Shown here: one piece after another, positions 49,566 to 59,886 of the stretch | Numbering within the stretch: the stretch's first letter is position 1 | How the letters are laid out: every line of letters begins with the position of its first letter | NCBI GenBank assembly: GCA_015350385.1 | Contig: WNKI01000003.1 | Coordinates: 1,583,730-1,647,729 of the forward strand | Source: Aculops lycopersici | Lineage: Eukaryota; Arthropoda; Arachnida; Trombidiformes; Eriophyidae | Direction: 5' to 3' | DNA: 64,000 nucleotides | Notes under the pieces: generated by a model | Database searches by the model: none | What the model was told of the DNA's origin: nothing | The model's input: only the letters and a program-made list of their open reading frames with translations | Made by a program: the position numbers and the translations under genes

Positions 49566-51880
49566 CTAGAAGGATTGTGTTGTTTGAGTTGGTTGATGTT
49601 TCGAAGCCGGAAATAGGGCGCTTATATATCGGCACTGAGACCATTGAAACTAGAATTTCTCATCCTCGCAATTTGAGGATGAGAGAATCCCCGAATCGCT
49701 AGAAACAGAAAGTTATGCTTTGTGGGTTGCTAGCGTTGGATAATCTCGTCACTGGTATTATCGGCTGTCGGCTATAGTAGTAGAACAATTTGTTGAATGT
49801 TAGACATTGTAGAGCTAATTTTCATCAAAATAGTACAATAGAGGTCATTTCATTTTTATCAGTCAATCGAATGGCATGAGCCCCGGGAAGTCTATCTCAT
49901 TTAGTTTTTCCAGGCATCCATGAAGGAAATCACAGGTGGTTTTTACCTGATTGGCACGCTGGTGACAAAAATTTTAGCCGTAGTCGTAGCCATGGCCGTA
50001 ACAACTGCTATAATGAGCTACTGCTATAATGAGTGTCAGGTTGTGTTGGCAAATAATGCGAGCAGTCGATTAAACTACCACTTGTTTCACAGATCCACAA
50101 ATCGAAACTCGATCAACGACTAGCTCGAGGCTAGAAAGTTGGAGATAACTTGAGGAGACAGTCGATTTGATTCAGATTCGATTCGATTCGATGCAATTCG
50201 ATTCGTGCAATCAACTGGTTTTCTTGTTTAGTTTATTCTAGTATCGAGTCCCTTTCCCAACATAAACCTCTCGATCCGGTTGCCAATTAGCCGGGGTAAT
50301 GAATCTGAGACCCCGCTCGTTGTTTGTTGCGCAACCTTATGGCCGCTGAGGTTACTAACCTAACCAAACATATGAGCTAATTAACTCCAACGCTCGCTCG
50401 CTTGGCCAGCTCGCCTGTTGCTCTCCTTGGCTCACGGACCAACCGACTCGCCAGTCTTGTATCTTAACGCAATCGTTCAAATTTCTCCACTGGTATTAAA
50501 GGTAACTCGCTCGTTCATTTAATTCATCCCTCGACGTATGTTTCTTAGCTCAGGAAAAAATACCATTGATAAGGTTGATGTTCCCTTGTGATCTTGACTC
50601 ACTCTTTGACTGGATAGCCAGAGCTAGAGCCAGTCACTGGCGACTCGTGTCTCTGTGGTGTCGCCGTCTTGATGATCGTGCTGAAAGCCAACAGCAAGTA
50701 ATTTACCTCTTGCTATCACGTCGCCAGAGAAGGGAATTTACACGGACTCACAGCAAGCGGCCGTCGAACCCTAAAGGCTGCGTGAGAAATAACATACGAT
50801 ATCTCAGTAGCGGCAGCCGCGGAATCTTACGGGATCTTGTGAGATCTCGACCAGAGACGCTGCGGAGCCACCAGTGTCTTTCGCCTGAGCTTCGTGCTGT
50901 GCCTTAATCTTAATCCTTAGTGTTTGCATTTCTCAATTCGACCACGACAAAGTTATCCCGCCGTCGCTGCCATCCATTCAGAGGTGGACCATTCAAGCGA
51001 AGTGGTCAAGCTGAAGCGCAGATGGGACGCCCCACTGAGGAAACCCTGCGACAATCAAAGGCTCCGCCTCGATCGAACATGACAGTGTTGGCAATTTGCT
51101 ACAACTTGGTTGAGACAATCTTTGCTGCCACGAAACCTTGATAGCCTGGGGCAAGCCTGTGTGCGAGCTTCTCAGAAGAAAGCCCGAGGTTGATGCTTGA
51201 ACGCTTAGAATTACCTGCGCGCCCATTTGTTAACGAGAATCCTCCTACAGCCAGGCCCAAAAATTTGTACGATAACTAGCAGCGAGTGTGGCGGCAGCGG
51301 CCAGGTAGTCGACTACCTGTTGGATGCGCGCGCGTCGCATCGTGTCACCGGTTGTTCTACAATGGTCGCCGCCATCGCCGAATATCGAGGAAAAGCAAAC
51401 AAGATTGCACCGGCTTTTGTGTGTTTGTGTGCGTTTGTGTGACGAAGAGTGAGCTTGTACTTCATCCAATCAAAGTATCGATGCTAAATAATTTGTGAGC
51501 AAGAAAACTATCAGCTAATTGGATACTTGATTTTCGGTAGCCGCTATCTCTTGCGACCCCCTCTCTGTCTCTCGCTCCCTATTCCTCTACCTCAAAGACA
51601 CTTATTTTGTGCAGCACAGTCGAACATTAGCTTATGGTTAATAATTACAAATAGAGCCGCAGGCAACCATAAAATTTCTCGGAACGCACCCTCCGAGGAT
51701 TAACTTAATCCTCGTGGCCACAGAAAGTCTAGAATCGTTAAAAAGACGCCTCAGTGTTTCATCTTGTCCTCAGTTGCTACCACGACGACAGAGAGAAAAC
51801 AACAACTTTTAAGAGAAGAATTTCATATATGATTTATTTACATCATCACCTACATCACATCGGAAATTATAACGACAAAT
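49566..51880. other. Non-coding stretch with possible unplaced exons
   Basis: Should contain the upstream exons of the gene ending at 49380, plus the promoter of the secreted gene at 51881. A perfect hairpin lies at 49658-49684. Short frames with good ATG context occur on the minus strand near 49996 and 51360, each followed by a GT donor, but neither joins in frame to the terminal exon. No gene can be assembled. Confidence 0.4.
49658..49684. repeat. Perfect 10-bp inverted repeat
   Basis: Arms TCTCATCCTC and GAGGATGAGA around a 7-nt loop. It sits about 90 bp upstream (minus strand) of the acceptor at 49566, inside the presumed intron. Confidence 0.8.
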
Positions 51881-52843
51881 ATGCAAGACCGGAAGTTACA
51901 GGTGACTGTTGCGCTAGTTGCCATCACAGCAACAGTGCTCTCAGCTCTCATCCCGTTTAGCGTTGCCCATAACCAACCCAGTTACACTACCTACCGACGA
52001 GGGACAAGCAGTTACAGGCGCCCAAATCTATCGCCAGGTTACAGCTCGTACAGCTCATCTGGCTACAGACTAGCAAGTCCTCAATATTTGTCACCACCTC
52101 CATTGTTTCCAATTCCTCTCATCAGCAACTTCCTCGAGCCTTTTGCACCCCATGCGCCTCACCCTGCAGCTTTCTTTTCACACAACAGCTACCACAATTA
52201 CAACCACGAACGTGGCCACCACTTCGGAGTCCTACCTCTCGCTCCCAAGCCCCATTACCTGGCGCGACCACCTGTAGGATCACCAGTCGGATCCTCGTCA
52301 TCATCCTCGAATTCCGGATCTCCCTCGTTGCTTCCAGACTCATCAGTGTCCTCATCGTCCTCATCGTCATCGTCAACGTCGCACACATCATCCAACTTAC
52401 CGGTATCTAGCGCCGAGTCAGCAACAAACTCCTTCAGAAGACCCTCGAGCTCCAGGGTGCCAGCGTCGCCCGCCGCCGTTTCGCGGCCGCTATACCGGCC
52501 CGCCGGAAGTGCGGCCTTTGGCCCACAGTCGTCGCCCTCAACAGCGTCGGTGGCCGCGGCTGCACCGACCGCATCTAACCCGCGCGGCCCAACACGATCG
52601 CGGGTCCAAGTTGCGCCCTCGACCACGGCGGCGCCTCCAGTGGACGATTCGGATATTGGATTCGAGGCTCCCTCGGCGAGCAACAGCGATTCAAGCAGCC
52701 TGGCTGGCCCAGTAGTTGAATCGATGCCAGCAGCTGGAGCTCGGCGCAATCTAAGCGGACCACTCATGTCGCCTCCAGCGACCTCAAGCTCGTCGTCCAC
52801 GAGTGCCGCTTCAAATAACGCATCGGGTGTTACATCTACCTGA
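51881..52843 (+). CDS. Secreted Ser/Pro-rich protein, overlaps CLUAP1
   Basis: 320 residues in one exon. The N-terminus (MQDRKLQVTVALVAITATVL) is a signal peptide ending near SVAH. The mature part has Tyr/Ser/Pro/His-rich sequence (residues 35-130), a long Ser run (about 140-175), and an Ala/Pro/Ser tail. It could be an extracellular matrix or cuticle-like protein, but no chitin-binding R&R motif is visible. The first 374 bp are free of any opposing gene and keep the signal peptide, which supports reality. The last 589 bp lie antisense to the 3' coding part of CLUAP1, with codon third positions of both strands on the same bases. The tail may be a by-product of that overlap. Confidence 0.55.
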   Translation: MQDRKLQVTVALVAITATVLSALIPFSVAHNQPSYTTYRRGTSSYRRPNLSPGYSSYSSSGYRLASPQYLSPPPLFPIPLISNFLEPFAPHAPHPAAFFSHNSYHNYNHERGHHFGVLPLAPKPHYLARPPVGSPVGSSSSSSNSGSPSLLPDSSVSSSSSSSSSTSHTSSNLPVSSAESATNSFRRPSSSRVPASPAAVSRPLYRPAGSAAFGPQSSPSTASVAAAAPTASNPRGPTRSRVQVAPSTTAAPPVDDSDIGFEAPSASNSDSSSLAGPVVESMPAAGARRNLSGPLMSPPATSSSSSTSAASNNASGVTST

Positions 52844-53817
52844 GCTTCAACTCTCGACCAAGAATTATTGGATCCTTTAACGGCAGCATTCAAATCAGAA
52901 TCGATTTCTACACACGACTTCAAATACATTAAACTTCTATATTGAGATACATAAGTCTCGTAAGCGAACTCGTATTGTTTGTGTAATTTATCGTGTTGGT
53001 CCATGTAAGCTGGCGATTGGAGTTGTAAATCATTCAACTTGCCCCTCACCTCCTCCAACTCCAACTCCTTAACCTTGAGTAGCTCGTCCAACCTCATCGA
53101 ATCTCTTTCTAAACTCTCATTTGCCTCTTTGTAATTGATTATCTTTGACTTCATTTGCTCACACGCTTCCATTAAGCTCTTCTTCAAGTGTTCCAACTCA
53201 AACTGACGATCAATAATAAGCTGGCGCTGATCATTGAGATCATCCTCTTGAGCTATTAAAGTGTTCATTTTACCTGCAAGCTCATTAGTTGACTTAGTCA
53301 GCTGATTCAAATTACCTTCACCTTGTATCAAATTTAGTAGGTTTCTCTTGTGCTTAGTGGTGAGGTCAACGCTAGTTGAGTCATTTGTCCCTTCAGCATC
53401 AAGGGTTCGCTTTAAATTCGAGTCATTGCTAAGTAGTTCCAACGCAGTTTCGTATATCAGTTCTGCAATCTTTAGTAACTCGCCACAGGATTCCTCGTTA
53501 GATTTGTATAACTTAATTAGGTTTAAGTGGACACCCAAATGTTTGTAAAAGTAGCGACCCATTTCAACGAAAAATCTCGAGATCTCTGTCTCTTGTAACT
53601 CGCTTATGGCTTGCTTTGAACTTAAGCTAAATAATGGCAAAACTTTGACTTGCTTCAGATCACTATCATCACCCAATATCCTTGCGAACCAGGTGAGTAG
53701 TTGGACAACTAAGCGAAAGTTGGGTTTCGAGAAGGACTCTGGTGTCACTATTGTGTGTTGGCCATTAAAATTTAATGCGCCCAATATCTTGCAAAGTTCC
53801 ATTGATTCAGCGGTCAT
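52255..53817 (-). CDS. CLUAP1: CLUAP1 / IFT38 (qilin) intraflagellar transport protein
   Basis: IFT38 is a peripheral IFT-B subunit needed to build cilia; it pairs with IFT20, and with IFT57 and IFT54. The first 125 residues match the calponin-like N-terminal domain (MELCKILGALNF, SKPNFRLVVQLLTWFAR, FVEMGRYFYKHLGVHLNLIKLY, GELLKIAELIYETALELL). Residues 170-300 form the coiled coil (QRQLIIDRQFELEHLKKSL to EFAYETYVSQYRSLMYL). The C-terminal 190 residues are low complexity and end in an Asp/Glu-rich tail, as in other CLUAP1 proteins. The ORF is 520 residues against about 413 in human. The tail is antisense to the Ser-rich region of the secreted gene. An alternative is a donor at GCTCAG|GTAGAT near 52.84 kb, which would end the coding part before the overlap. 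The ATG at 53817 is the first in frame. GID8 lies about 250 bp upstream on the same strand. Confidence 0.85.
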   Translation of the reverse strand: MTAESMELCKILGALNFNGQHTIVTPESFSKPNFRLVVQLLTWFARILGDDSDLKQVKVLPLFSLSSKQAISELQETEISRFFVEMGRYFYKHLGVHLNLIKLYKSNEESCGELLKIAELIYETALELLSNDSNLKRTLDAEGTNDSTSVDLTTKHKRNLLNLIQGEGNLNQLTKSTNELAGKMNTLIAQEDDLNDQRQLIIDRQFELEHLKKSLMEACEQMKSKIINYKEANESLERDSMRLDELLKVKELELEEVRGKLNDLQLQSPAYMDQHDKLHKQYEFAYETYVSQYRSLMYLKSCVEIDSDLNAAVKGSNNSWSRVEAQVDVTPDALFEAALVDDELEVAGGDMSGPLRLRRAPAAGIDSTTGPARLLESLLLAEGASNPISESSTGGAAVVEGATWTRDRVGPRGLDAVGAAAATDAVEGDDCGPKAALPAGRYSGRETAAGDAGTLELEGLLKEFVADSALDTGKLDDVCDVDDDDEDDEDTDESGSNEGDPEFEDDDEDPTGDPTGGRAR

Positions 53818-53900
53818 CTTGGAAAGATTTTTGCCTAGAATTATGCCTAGATTGGTGTTAAAATAGTGCTGAAGGTAGTGTTGATTTAAGCAATGAGAAT

Positions 53901-53906
53901 TTTATT
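53901..53906 (-). promoter_or_regulatory. Poly(A) signal AATAAA (minus strand)
   Basis: AATAAA on the minus strand about 160 nt beyond the second in-frame stop after GID8, and before the CLUAP1 ATG. No canonical signal was noticed between the two GID8 stops, so the readthrough extension should be part of the GID8 mRNA. Confidence 0.55.
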
Positions 53907-54067
53907 ATTATTTCGTCTATTTTTGTATCCTATACAAACTTTGAGCTAGCTGTAAAATTTCAGCGCAAACAAACGGAACAATTGGTGCTATCAAACGACC
54001 TTTGGTTGCCATAGGAACCGGGATGTACACGTGTCAACTCGGATCTTGTTAAATGATGTACCTTGTT

Positions 54068-54307
54068 TCAATGCTGATCAGGTGGCTCGTTCACAATGGG
54101 CATTCGATTCAACATGTCAACATACTCGTGGTTGTCGGGAGCTAACCAAAACTCGTTAGCCAAGTGCCTCTGTCTCGCAGCCATGGCTGCATCCTCAGGT
54201 GGTTGGACTCGATAACTGGTGCTTCCACTAGCGTAGGTTACAATCGTTTGTTGTCCCTGGCTCGTCGACGACGACGAGTGGCGCCGGCAATTTTGTTGCA
54301 GTAATTG
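54068..54307 (-). CDS. Candidate stop-codon readthrough extension of GID8
   Basis: Directly after the GID8 TGA, the same frame stays open for 79 codons and ends at a second TGA (54070-54068). The context is TGA CAA TTA, which fits the stop-CARYYA motif known from leaky viral and cellular stops. TGA-C is also the usual readthrough context in Drosophila. The extension begins with a Gln/Arg/Ser stretch, then reads YRVQPPEDAAMAARQRH and NEFWLAPDNHEYVDMLNRMP, which look like ordinary protein. Alternatives: 3' UTR open by chance, a short intron removing the TGA (GT at the GGTACA near the end of GID8 to CGAGCCAG), or an exon of another gene. Confidence 0.55.
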   Translation of the reverse strand, partial: QLLQQNCRRHSSSSTSQGQQTIVTYASGSTSYRVQPPEDAAMAARQRHLANEFWLAPDNHEYVDMLNRMPIVNEPPDQH

Positions 54308-55444
54308 TCAGTGCCGCGGCTCCAATATTGTACCCTCAACCAAATCGGTCATCTTCGGAAATGGGATCTTCTTTCTCTCGAGCTCATTTTGGGTCCAAAG
54401 TAAAAGTTTTAACAATGTTACCAATCGTGGCTTTGTCGCCTCAATGCTACCCGAGGTTTCCTGTAGGATTGAGTCATTTAATTCGCTGGCCAAATGATTC
54501 CTGTGAGATATTTGAAGCAAGTTTGCATATGGACTCTTGTCGGGATGGTCGAATGCTAGAAGGGCCATTGTTTTTCCAAACTCCGGAAAATCCTTAGTTT
54601 CATCAACATTAAATTGATCATGTACATAATCCAATGAATCGTTGATCTTTTGCTGTCTAATCAGCTCAATTAGATGCTGTTGTTGGAGTTTAAAGAATAA
54701 ATCTCTATGATTGTCCAATAGCTCTGGATAGTATAGGTTAATTTTGGATTGCGCCTCTAGTATGTTGCCCTCTTCAATCAAAAGCCTAACCTCGATTCTC
54801 TTGTCCATCATCTCGGGTGTCTCCGTTTTAATTGGCCAATCATTGGCCATCTTATACGAGGAAAGCGATCTATCATCACACGGGCTACTATTTATCATCT
54901 CGTCGTCGTTCATTTGAGTACCTTGTTGGTGATGACTATTAGCATTACTATTGTTATTGAGGTGATTGTTGCTGTTGCAACATGGTGTTGCACCCTCATC
55001 GGTGTTTGTAATATTAGAGGTTGATGTTGCTGTCGTAGTGGTCGTTTGTGATGATGTTGCGTTTGTATTATTGTTGTTGGTTCTTTGTGAGGAGTTTGTT
55101 GTTGTTGTTGACGCTATATCATTTGTAACCAACTGGCCATTGTTTTGGCGATCATTTGTTCTGGAATCTACCGAAATAGGACTATCTGAATCTCTGTGGC
55201 CGCCAGTTAGTCGGCCGTAAATCGATTCAATGCCAGCCTCCTCGCTGAACCTCTCGGCTGCCTCCTTGAACCCTTCGTGGACCAGATAGTCCATAATAAG
55301 CTCGTTCATCTCGGACCTACGCAATTGCATTGAGTTGAATCCATCTTGCATCCAAGTTTGGTTGCTATTGTCGCTACTGTCCTCCATTGGCTCCATCTCG
55401 ATCGACTGGCATCTATATCTACGCGGATAAGTTGTTCTCGACAT
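54308..55444 (-). CDS. GID8: GID8 (TWA1), CTLH/GID E3 ligase subunit
   Basis: GID8 is a scaffold subunit of the CTLH/GID ubiquitin ligase, linking RanBP9/RanBP10 to the catalytic RMND5-MAEA pair. The product is 378 residues in one exon. LisH is at about 43-72 (RRSEMNELIMDYLVHEGFKEAAERF). CTLH begins near 210 (KRIEVRLLIEEGNILEA), followed by PELLDNHRDLFFKLQQQHLIELIRQ. The CRA region runs to the end (GKTMALLAFDHPDKSPYANLL, LLKLLLWTQNELERKKIPFPKMTDL, EPRH). Compared with human GID8 (228 residues) there is an extended N-terminus and about 130 residues of Asn/Thr/Ser-rich sequence between LisH and CTLH. The conserved end coincides with the annotated stop, so a canonical product of normal length at the C-terminus is made regardless of any readthrough. 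Confidence 0.93.
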   Translation of the reverse strand: MSRTTYPRRYRCQSIEMEPMEDSSDNSNQTWMQDGFNSMQLRRSEMNELIMDYLVHEGFKEAAERFSEEAGIESIYGRLTGGHRDSDSPISVDSRTNDRQNNGQLVTNDIASTTTTNSSQRTNNNNTNATSSQTTTTTATSTSNITNTDEGATPCCNSNNHLNNNSNANSHHQQGTQMNDDEMINSSPCDDRSLSSYKMANDWPIKTETPEMMDKRIEVRLLIEEGNILEAQSKINLYYPELLDNHRDLFFKLQQQHLIELIRQQKINDSLDYVHDQFNVDETKDFPEFGKTMALLAFDHPDKSPYANLLQISHRNHLASELNDSILQETSGSIEATKPRLVTLLKLLLWTQNELERKKIPFPKMTDLVEGTILEPRH

Positions 55445-56887
55445 GTCTCTTTGTTTACTTAATGTAGATGTATTGTTTTTGGTATAAATTTATCAATATT
55501 CTATCCAAGTTATTGAATTTGAATTCAACTGAATGGTATCATGCCAACGATTGCATTGATTACTGATCAGAATAATTTCTCTTTTTTGAAATACAAAGAA
55601 TGATGAAAAGGTATTTAAATATCTAGTATTGACCAACAAAGAGCTAAACTTGTTTTCTTCTCTGTTGTCTGCCTGATTTCCTGAAGTTGTTTTCATAATT
55701 TCAGCCTTGCAAAGACAGCGGCAGCAGCAGCAGTAGACTTTGTTTTCCTTCAGTTTACCCAGTCGCCGCCACTTGCGTGCTCCCTTTGTGCGGGTGGCTA
55801 TGTGCAACTTTTATCTAACCTGTGCGGCACAGAATGAGAGGTTACGTTTTTGTGAGGCTCACTTAAGTTTACGTGAACGATAGTTCCAATTTCAATTAGC
55901 TTGACCACCCGAAACGGTTAACGGGAATCATCTATGCAACGGACTATGCAACAGATTCAGTTAATATATTCAGGGAAGGTTAAGCTAATCGTTAGCAGCT
56001 TAGATGAGATTTGTGGTATCATTTCATCAGTAGCTACTTCCGCTTTTCCCTCTCACCCTTCTGTATGCCAATAAGGAAGAAAAGATTGATTTGAGCCCAA
56101 TTGGCGGCCAAAATATAATAGGAAGATATAATCCATATCACTTGCTGACATCTGAAGTTCTTTGAAGAGATGGACCACCGAAGTTCATTAATTTACTCAT
56201 AATTAGAAACCGTCAAGTCATAATTAGAGTAGTTGTGGCTAATTTCATCACCAACAAACTCACTGTACCTGAGGGGTGTGTTCAGATAAGATACAAATGG
56301 AGTAACTTGATATGAATCTCCAATTCTCTCTTCTAACAAACGAAACCCTCTTGAGCTCAAATGGCGACACATTTTAACCAACCAAACAAACAAACAAATC
56401 AACCGAATAACTGGTTGCTACTATCGCACTCATCTCCCATAGGGAATAACCAGCAAGCTGGCAGGTGAAACAGGTGAGTTAAGCGTGAAAAGTAAGCCAT
56501 TAGCATATCTATTCGAGACGCTGCTCAGTAATCTGAAGCGATGTGAAGAGGGACTGGGGCACGAGGCCAGAGTAGAGGTGGAGAAAACTTTCAACACTTT
56601 AATTTCAAATTTCCCACTCGCTCGACTGCCAACAAAGAAAAGAAAAAGATTGTTACTTGTCGATTGTGTTGTAGAAGAGGAGAAGGGGAAAGGAGATTTG
56701 ATTGCTAGCATGAGTAAATTAGCAAATTTCACATCAACTTGACGTCAACTCTAATCGAACTTGACGTTTAGCCCACGATCACAACGCCAGGTAAAGCAAA
56801 TGAGAGAAAGAGGGAGGGAGAGAGATAATTTTGCCATGTTTATTATCATGACTCATAACTCTAGAGTAAATTTACTCCTCGAGTTGC

Positions 56888-56925
56888 CGGATCAACGACT
56901 CTACAAAGTTAGAGTCGTTAATCCG
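56888..56925. repeat. Inverted repeat, 16-bp arms with one mismatch
   Basis: Arms of ten plus five paired bases around one mismatch (AACGACTCTA facing TAGAGTCGTT, then CGGAT facing ATCCG), with a 6-nt loop. Confidence 0.8.
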
Positions 56926-57170
56926 CTGCTACCTATGCTTTTGTTATGAAAATATTTGCACCAAGACCAATCTCAAATTTAGACTCCTAGCACGCGATTG
57001 TGTTGTTGTTGATGTCGAGAATCTTTGATCATCAACACAATAAGCAAACACGTACTCAACAACAACTGATATTTCAAACGTGAAGGAATATTTCAATGTA
57101 ACAAGTTTGTAGAATCATCATTTGCCAATTGAAGCCTCAAGCATTTCAAATCTACCTGGAGCGGGCGAGC

Positions 57171-57206
57171 TCAACTGTTGGAGTTCCTCTTCACTCCAAC
57201 AGTTGA
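57171..57206. repeat. Perfect 14-bp inverted repeat
   Basis: TCAACTGTTGGAGT and its exact reverse complement separated by 8 nt (TCCTCTTC). The stem is too short for a miRNA precursor. Confidence 0.85.
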
Positions 57207-58834
57207 CGATAAAATTTTGCATCGTACAGGTAAGCGGAAGAAGTGTGGAAATTTCTACTTCTTCATCTCCCATGTTTGTCGCAATCTAATTTAGCGGTTG
57301 CTTCGAGGATTCTCACAATAGAAACTAAGACTTAAAAATAGGTAAACTCCAAGTAGCGGTGGTGGCTAATAAGCCTTGTGAAGTCTCGCATTCTTTTCTG
57401 ACTAGATTTACTGGTTGTTGGCGCCAAATAGTTTAATCTGTTCTTGTGAACCTCAACTATTCTCCTTTGAGTCGAAATCGGGCAGAGAGGAGGAATATTG
57501 AATGAACCTTAAAAAGAAGAAAGTTCAGGCAACTCAACAGGTCGTTAAATGGGAGAAAACGATCGCTCTAGAAGAATAATAGACCCTAAGGCAACTTGTT
57601 GATCTTTATTCCATTCAGTCTATCACTTCTCATCAACTTTGCAGTTTAGGTTTGTTCTACTTTCACTTTTTCTCGTTTTCTATTCAACGTTCGTAATTTA
57701 AACTCAGATTTCTAATTCACCAGGTGATCCAAAGAAGTTTGCGAGTCTGAGTTCCATATGCAAGCGACCGCAAATTACAATGGCCATTCAAAGGAGATAT
57801 ATGCCTGTGATTTACCTTGCATTTGTGTCGCTTGTTATTGAGACATTACGAGCTAGAATATGAGCTGCAAGCATAATCTTTATATACGAGCAATAGAAAA
57901 GTATGTAGAGGAAGAAGCAAGAGACCCGAGTACAAATTAACACAAACCCTCTGAGGGTTACAATATCCAGCTAAACGGTCTGATGGCTATACGCAAATCA
58001 ACGGCCATCTTGGCGTTCGATTGTCAACCCACCTCCTCGACCAAAAGCAAGGCCAAAAAGGTAAAGGTGAGAGGGATAAAGATGCGAAGGCGGCTCTTTC
58101 TCTCCACCTATTTTACACCAAGTGGCCGCAAGCCGGACGTTTCATCTCATTTGTTTTGTCACACTTTCCCTCGCACTCTAACTTCATCGCACTTGCACTT
58201 CGATTTTACAATGACACTCGCATGTGACGTGTGCCAACAATTCTATCGTCGTCGACTAAAGTCTCGTTTGCAGCTTTATCTAACCTCCTTGTAAGCTGCA
58301 ACTAACTACCTGTTGAGCCAGCAACAAGTGGCCGCCCACGAGCCGCAACGTAAAGCCCACTGGCTTCCGCCTATTGAGTGGAGATTGCCGTGAACTCTGG
58401 TCGTCGTGGTAGTGGTTGCTGTCGATTGGTTGTTGCATACAGAAGCTGGCGAGGCTCAATCTCAAGTGACTCGTTGTTGTTATTGTTGTTGCCATCCTTG
58501 CTATTATGATTAGACGTGAAACTCGACTCGACTAGCGAGTGTTTGAATGGAGGAGAGATAACAAAGCAAAGAGGTTTGCCTCTCCACTTGAGTCTCTTCC
58601 GTTCCCAGTGGTTGAGTCAGTCACTGACATCCAAGTGAGACTCGTCGACTTGCAGATCCAACCAACGGGCAATCCAACCAAACTCGACTTGCTCACAAAC
58701 TCACCGATCTTGGCCGCCGAGATTGGAGACCTACAGAACCGAGAGCCAACGAGGTCTCGCCAATATCAGCAAGCTGTTTGTGTGTATGGCTAAAGTGGCC
58801 CAATAATAATAATAAATTACAATAGAATTGACGT

Positions 58835-59147
<313 letters not shown>

Positions 59148-59886
59148 CTACCTACGAGTTTCTCCGCCCCTCCCGGCCGACTGTTTAATAGTCTGAGTGT
59201 GCGTTATTGCTCATTGCCCAGTAGGCAGTGTTGCGGCTTTCTCTTTCTCACTAAAACTTGGTTCACATGACGACGACTGAGAGTGAGAGAGAGTCAGTTA
59301 GTCGGACGGTTGCATTGAGTTTGGTTGTTTTCGTTTGCCTGTTACCCTTTGAGTTTTTCTCCTTATCATCAGTCTCGTCGTCGAGCGAGTCGATTCGAGT
59401 CGAAAGAAAGTTGCCGGTAACTTTCTCATCTAGAGATGCGATTGAATCAACATGTTGTTCAATCGTATGCAAAAGCAACAGTCCTGGCAATGGCAGGCTG
59501 TCATTGGCAGAACCTACAGGTAGTTGCAGTTGCGCGCGCACCCTCTCGCTCCTCTCGGCTTCGCGTTGCGATCTTAGCGGCGGCGATAGCGGTGGTTAGC
59601 TAAGCAAGTTACCTGAAGCAGCGAACGTTGAGTAAAATTTAGTAGAAAGTAATCACTTGTAGACGTTGCTGCTACCACTACTTCTGCCGTTAGCTGAGCA
59701 CTGAGTAGAGATTGCCTCTTCAGAGTTCAAGTTTCTCGGGAGTTCTGAGGATTGAGTGTCACATTGCAAATTTACATTTCGATGGAAGCACAACAATATC
59801 AATCAAGAGACAGAAACATTAACTGTACCTACCTTAAAGAAGCCTCATAAGAAGTTAGATTGAAACCAACCGACCAAACAACCAAA

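Noticed and set aside
49920..50123. 67-residue plus-strand frame with one hydrophobic segment, and an opposing minus-strand start (MATTTAKIFVTSVPI) with a GT donor
   Set aside because: The minus-strand donor is phase 2 and cannot join the terminal exon at 49565 in frame; the plus frame has no other support.
50161..50215. GATTCGATTC-type tract as a tRNA T-loop or regulatory array
   Set aside because: It is a short degenerate repeat of ATTCG without any cloverleaf around it.
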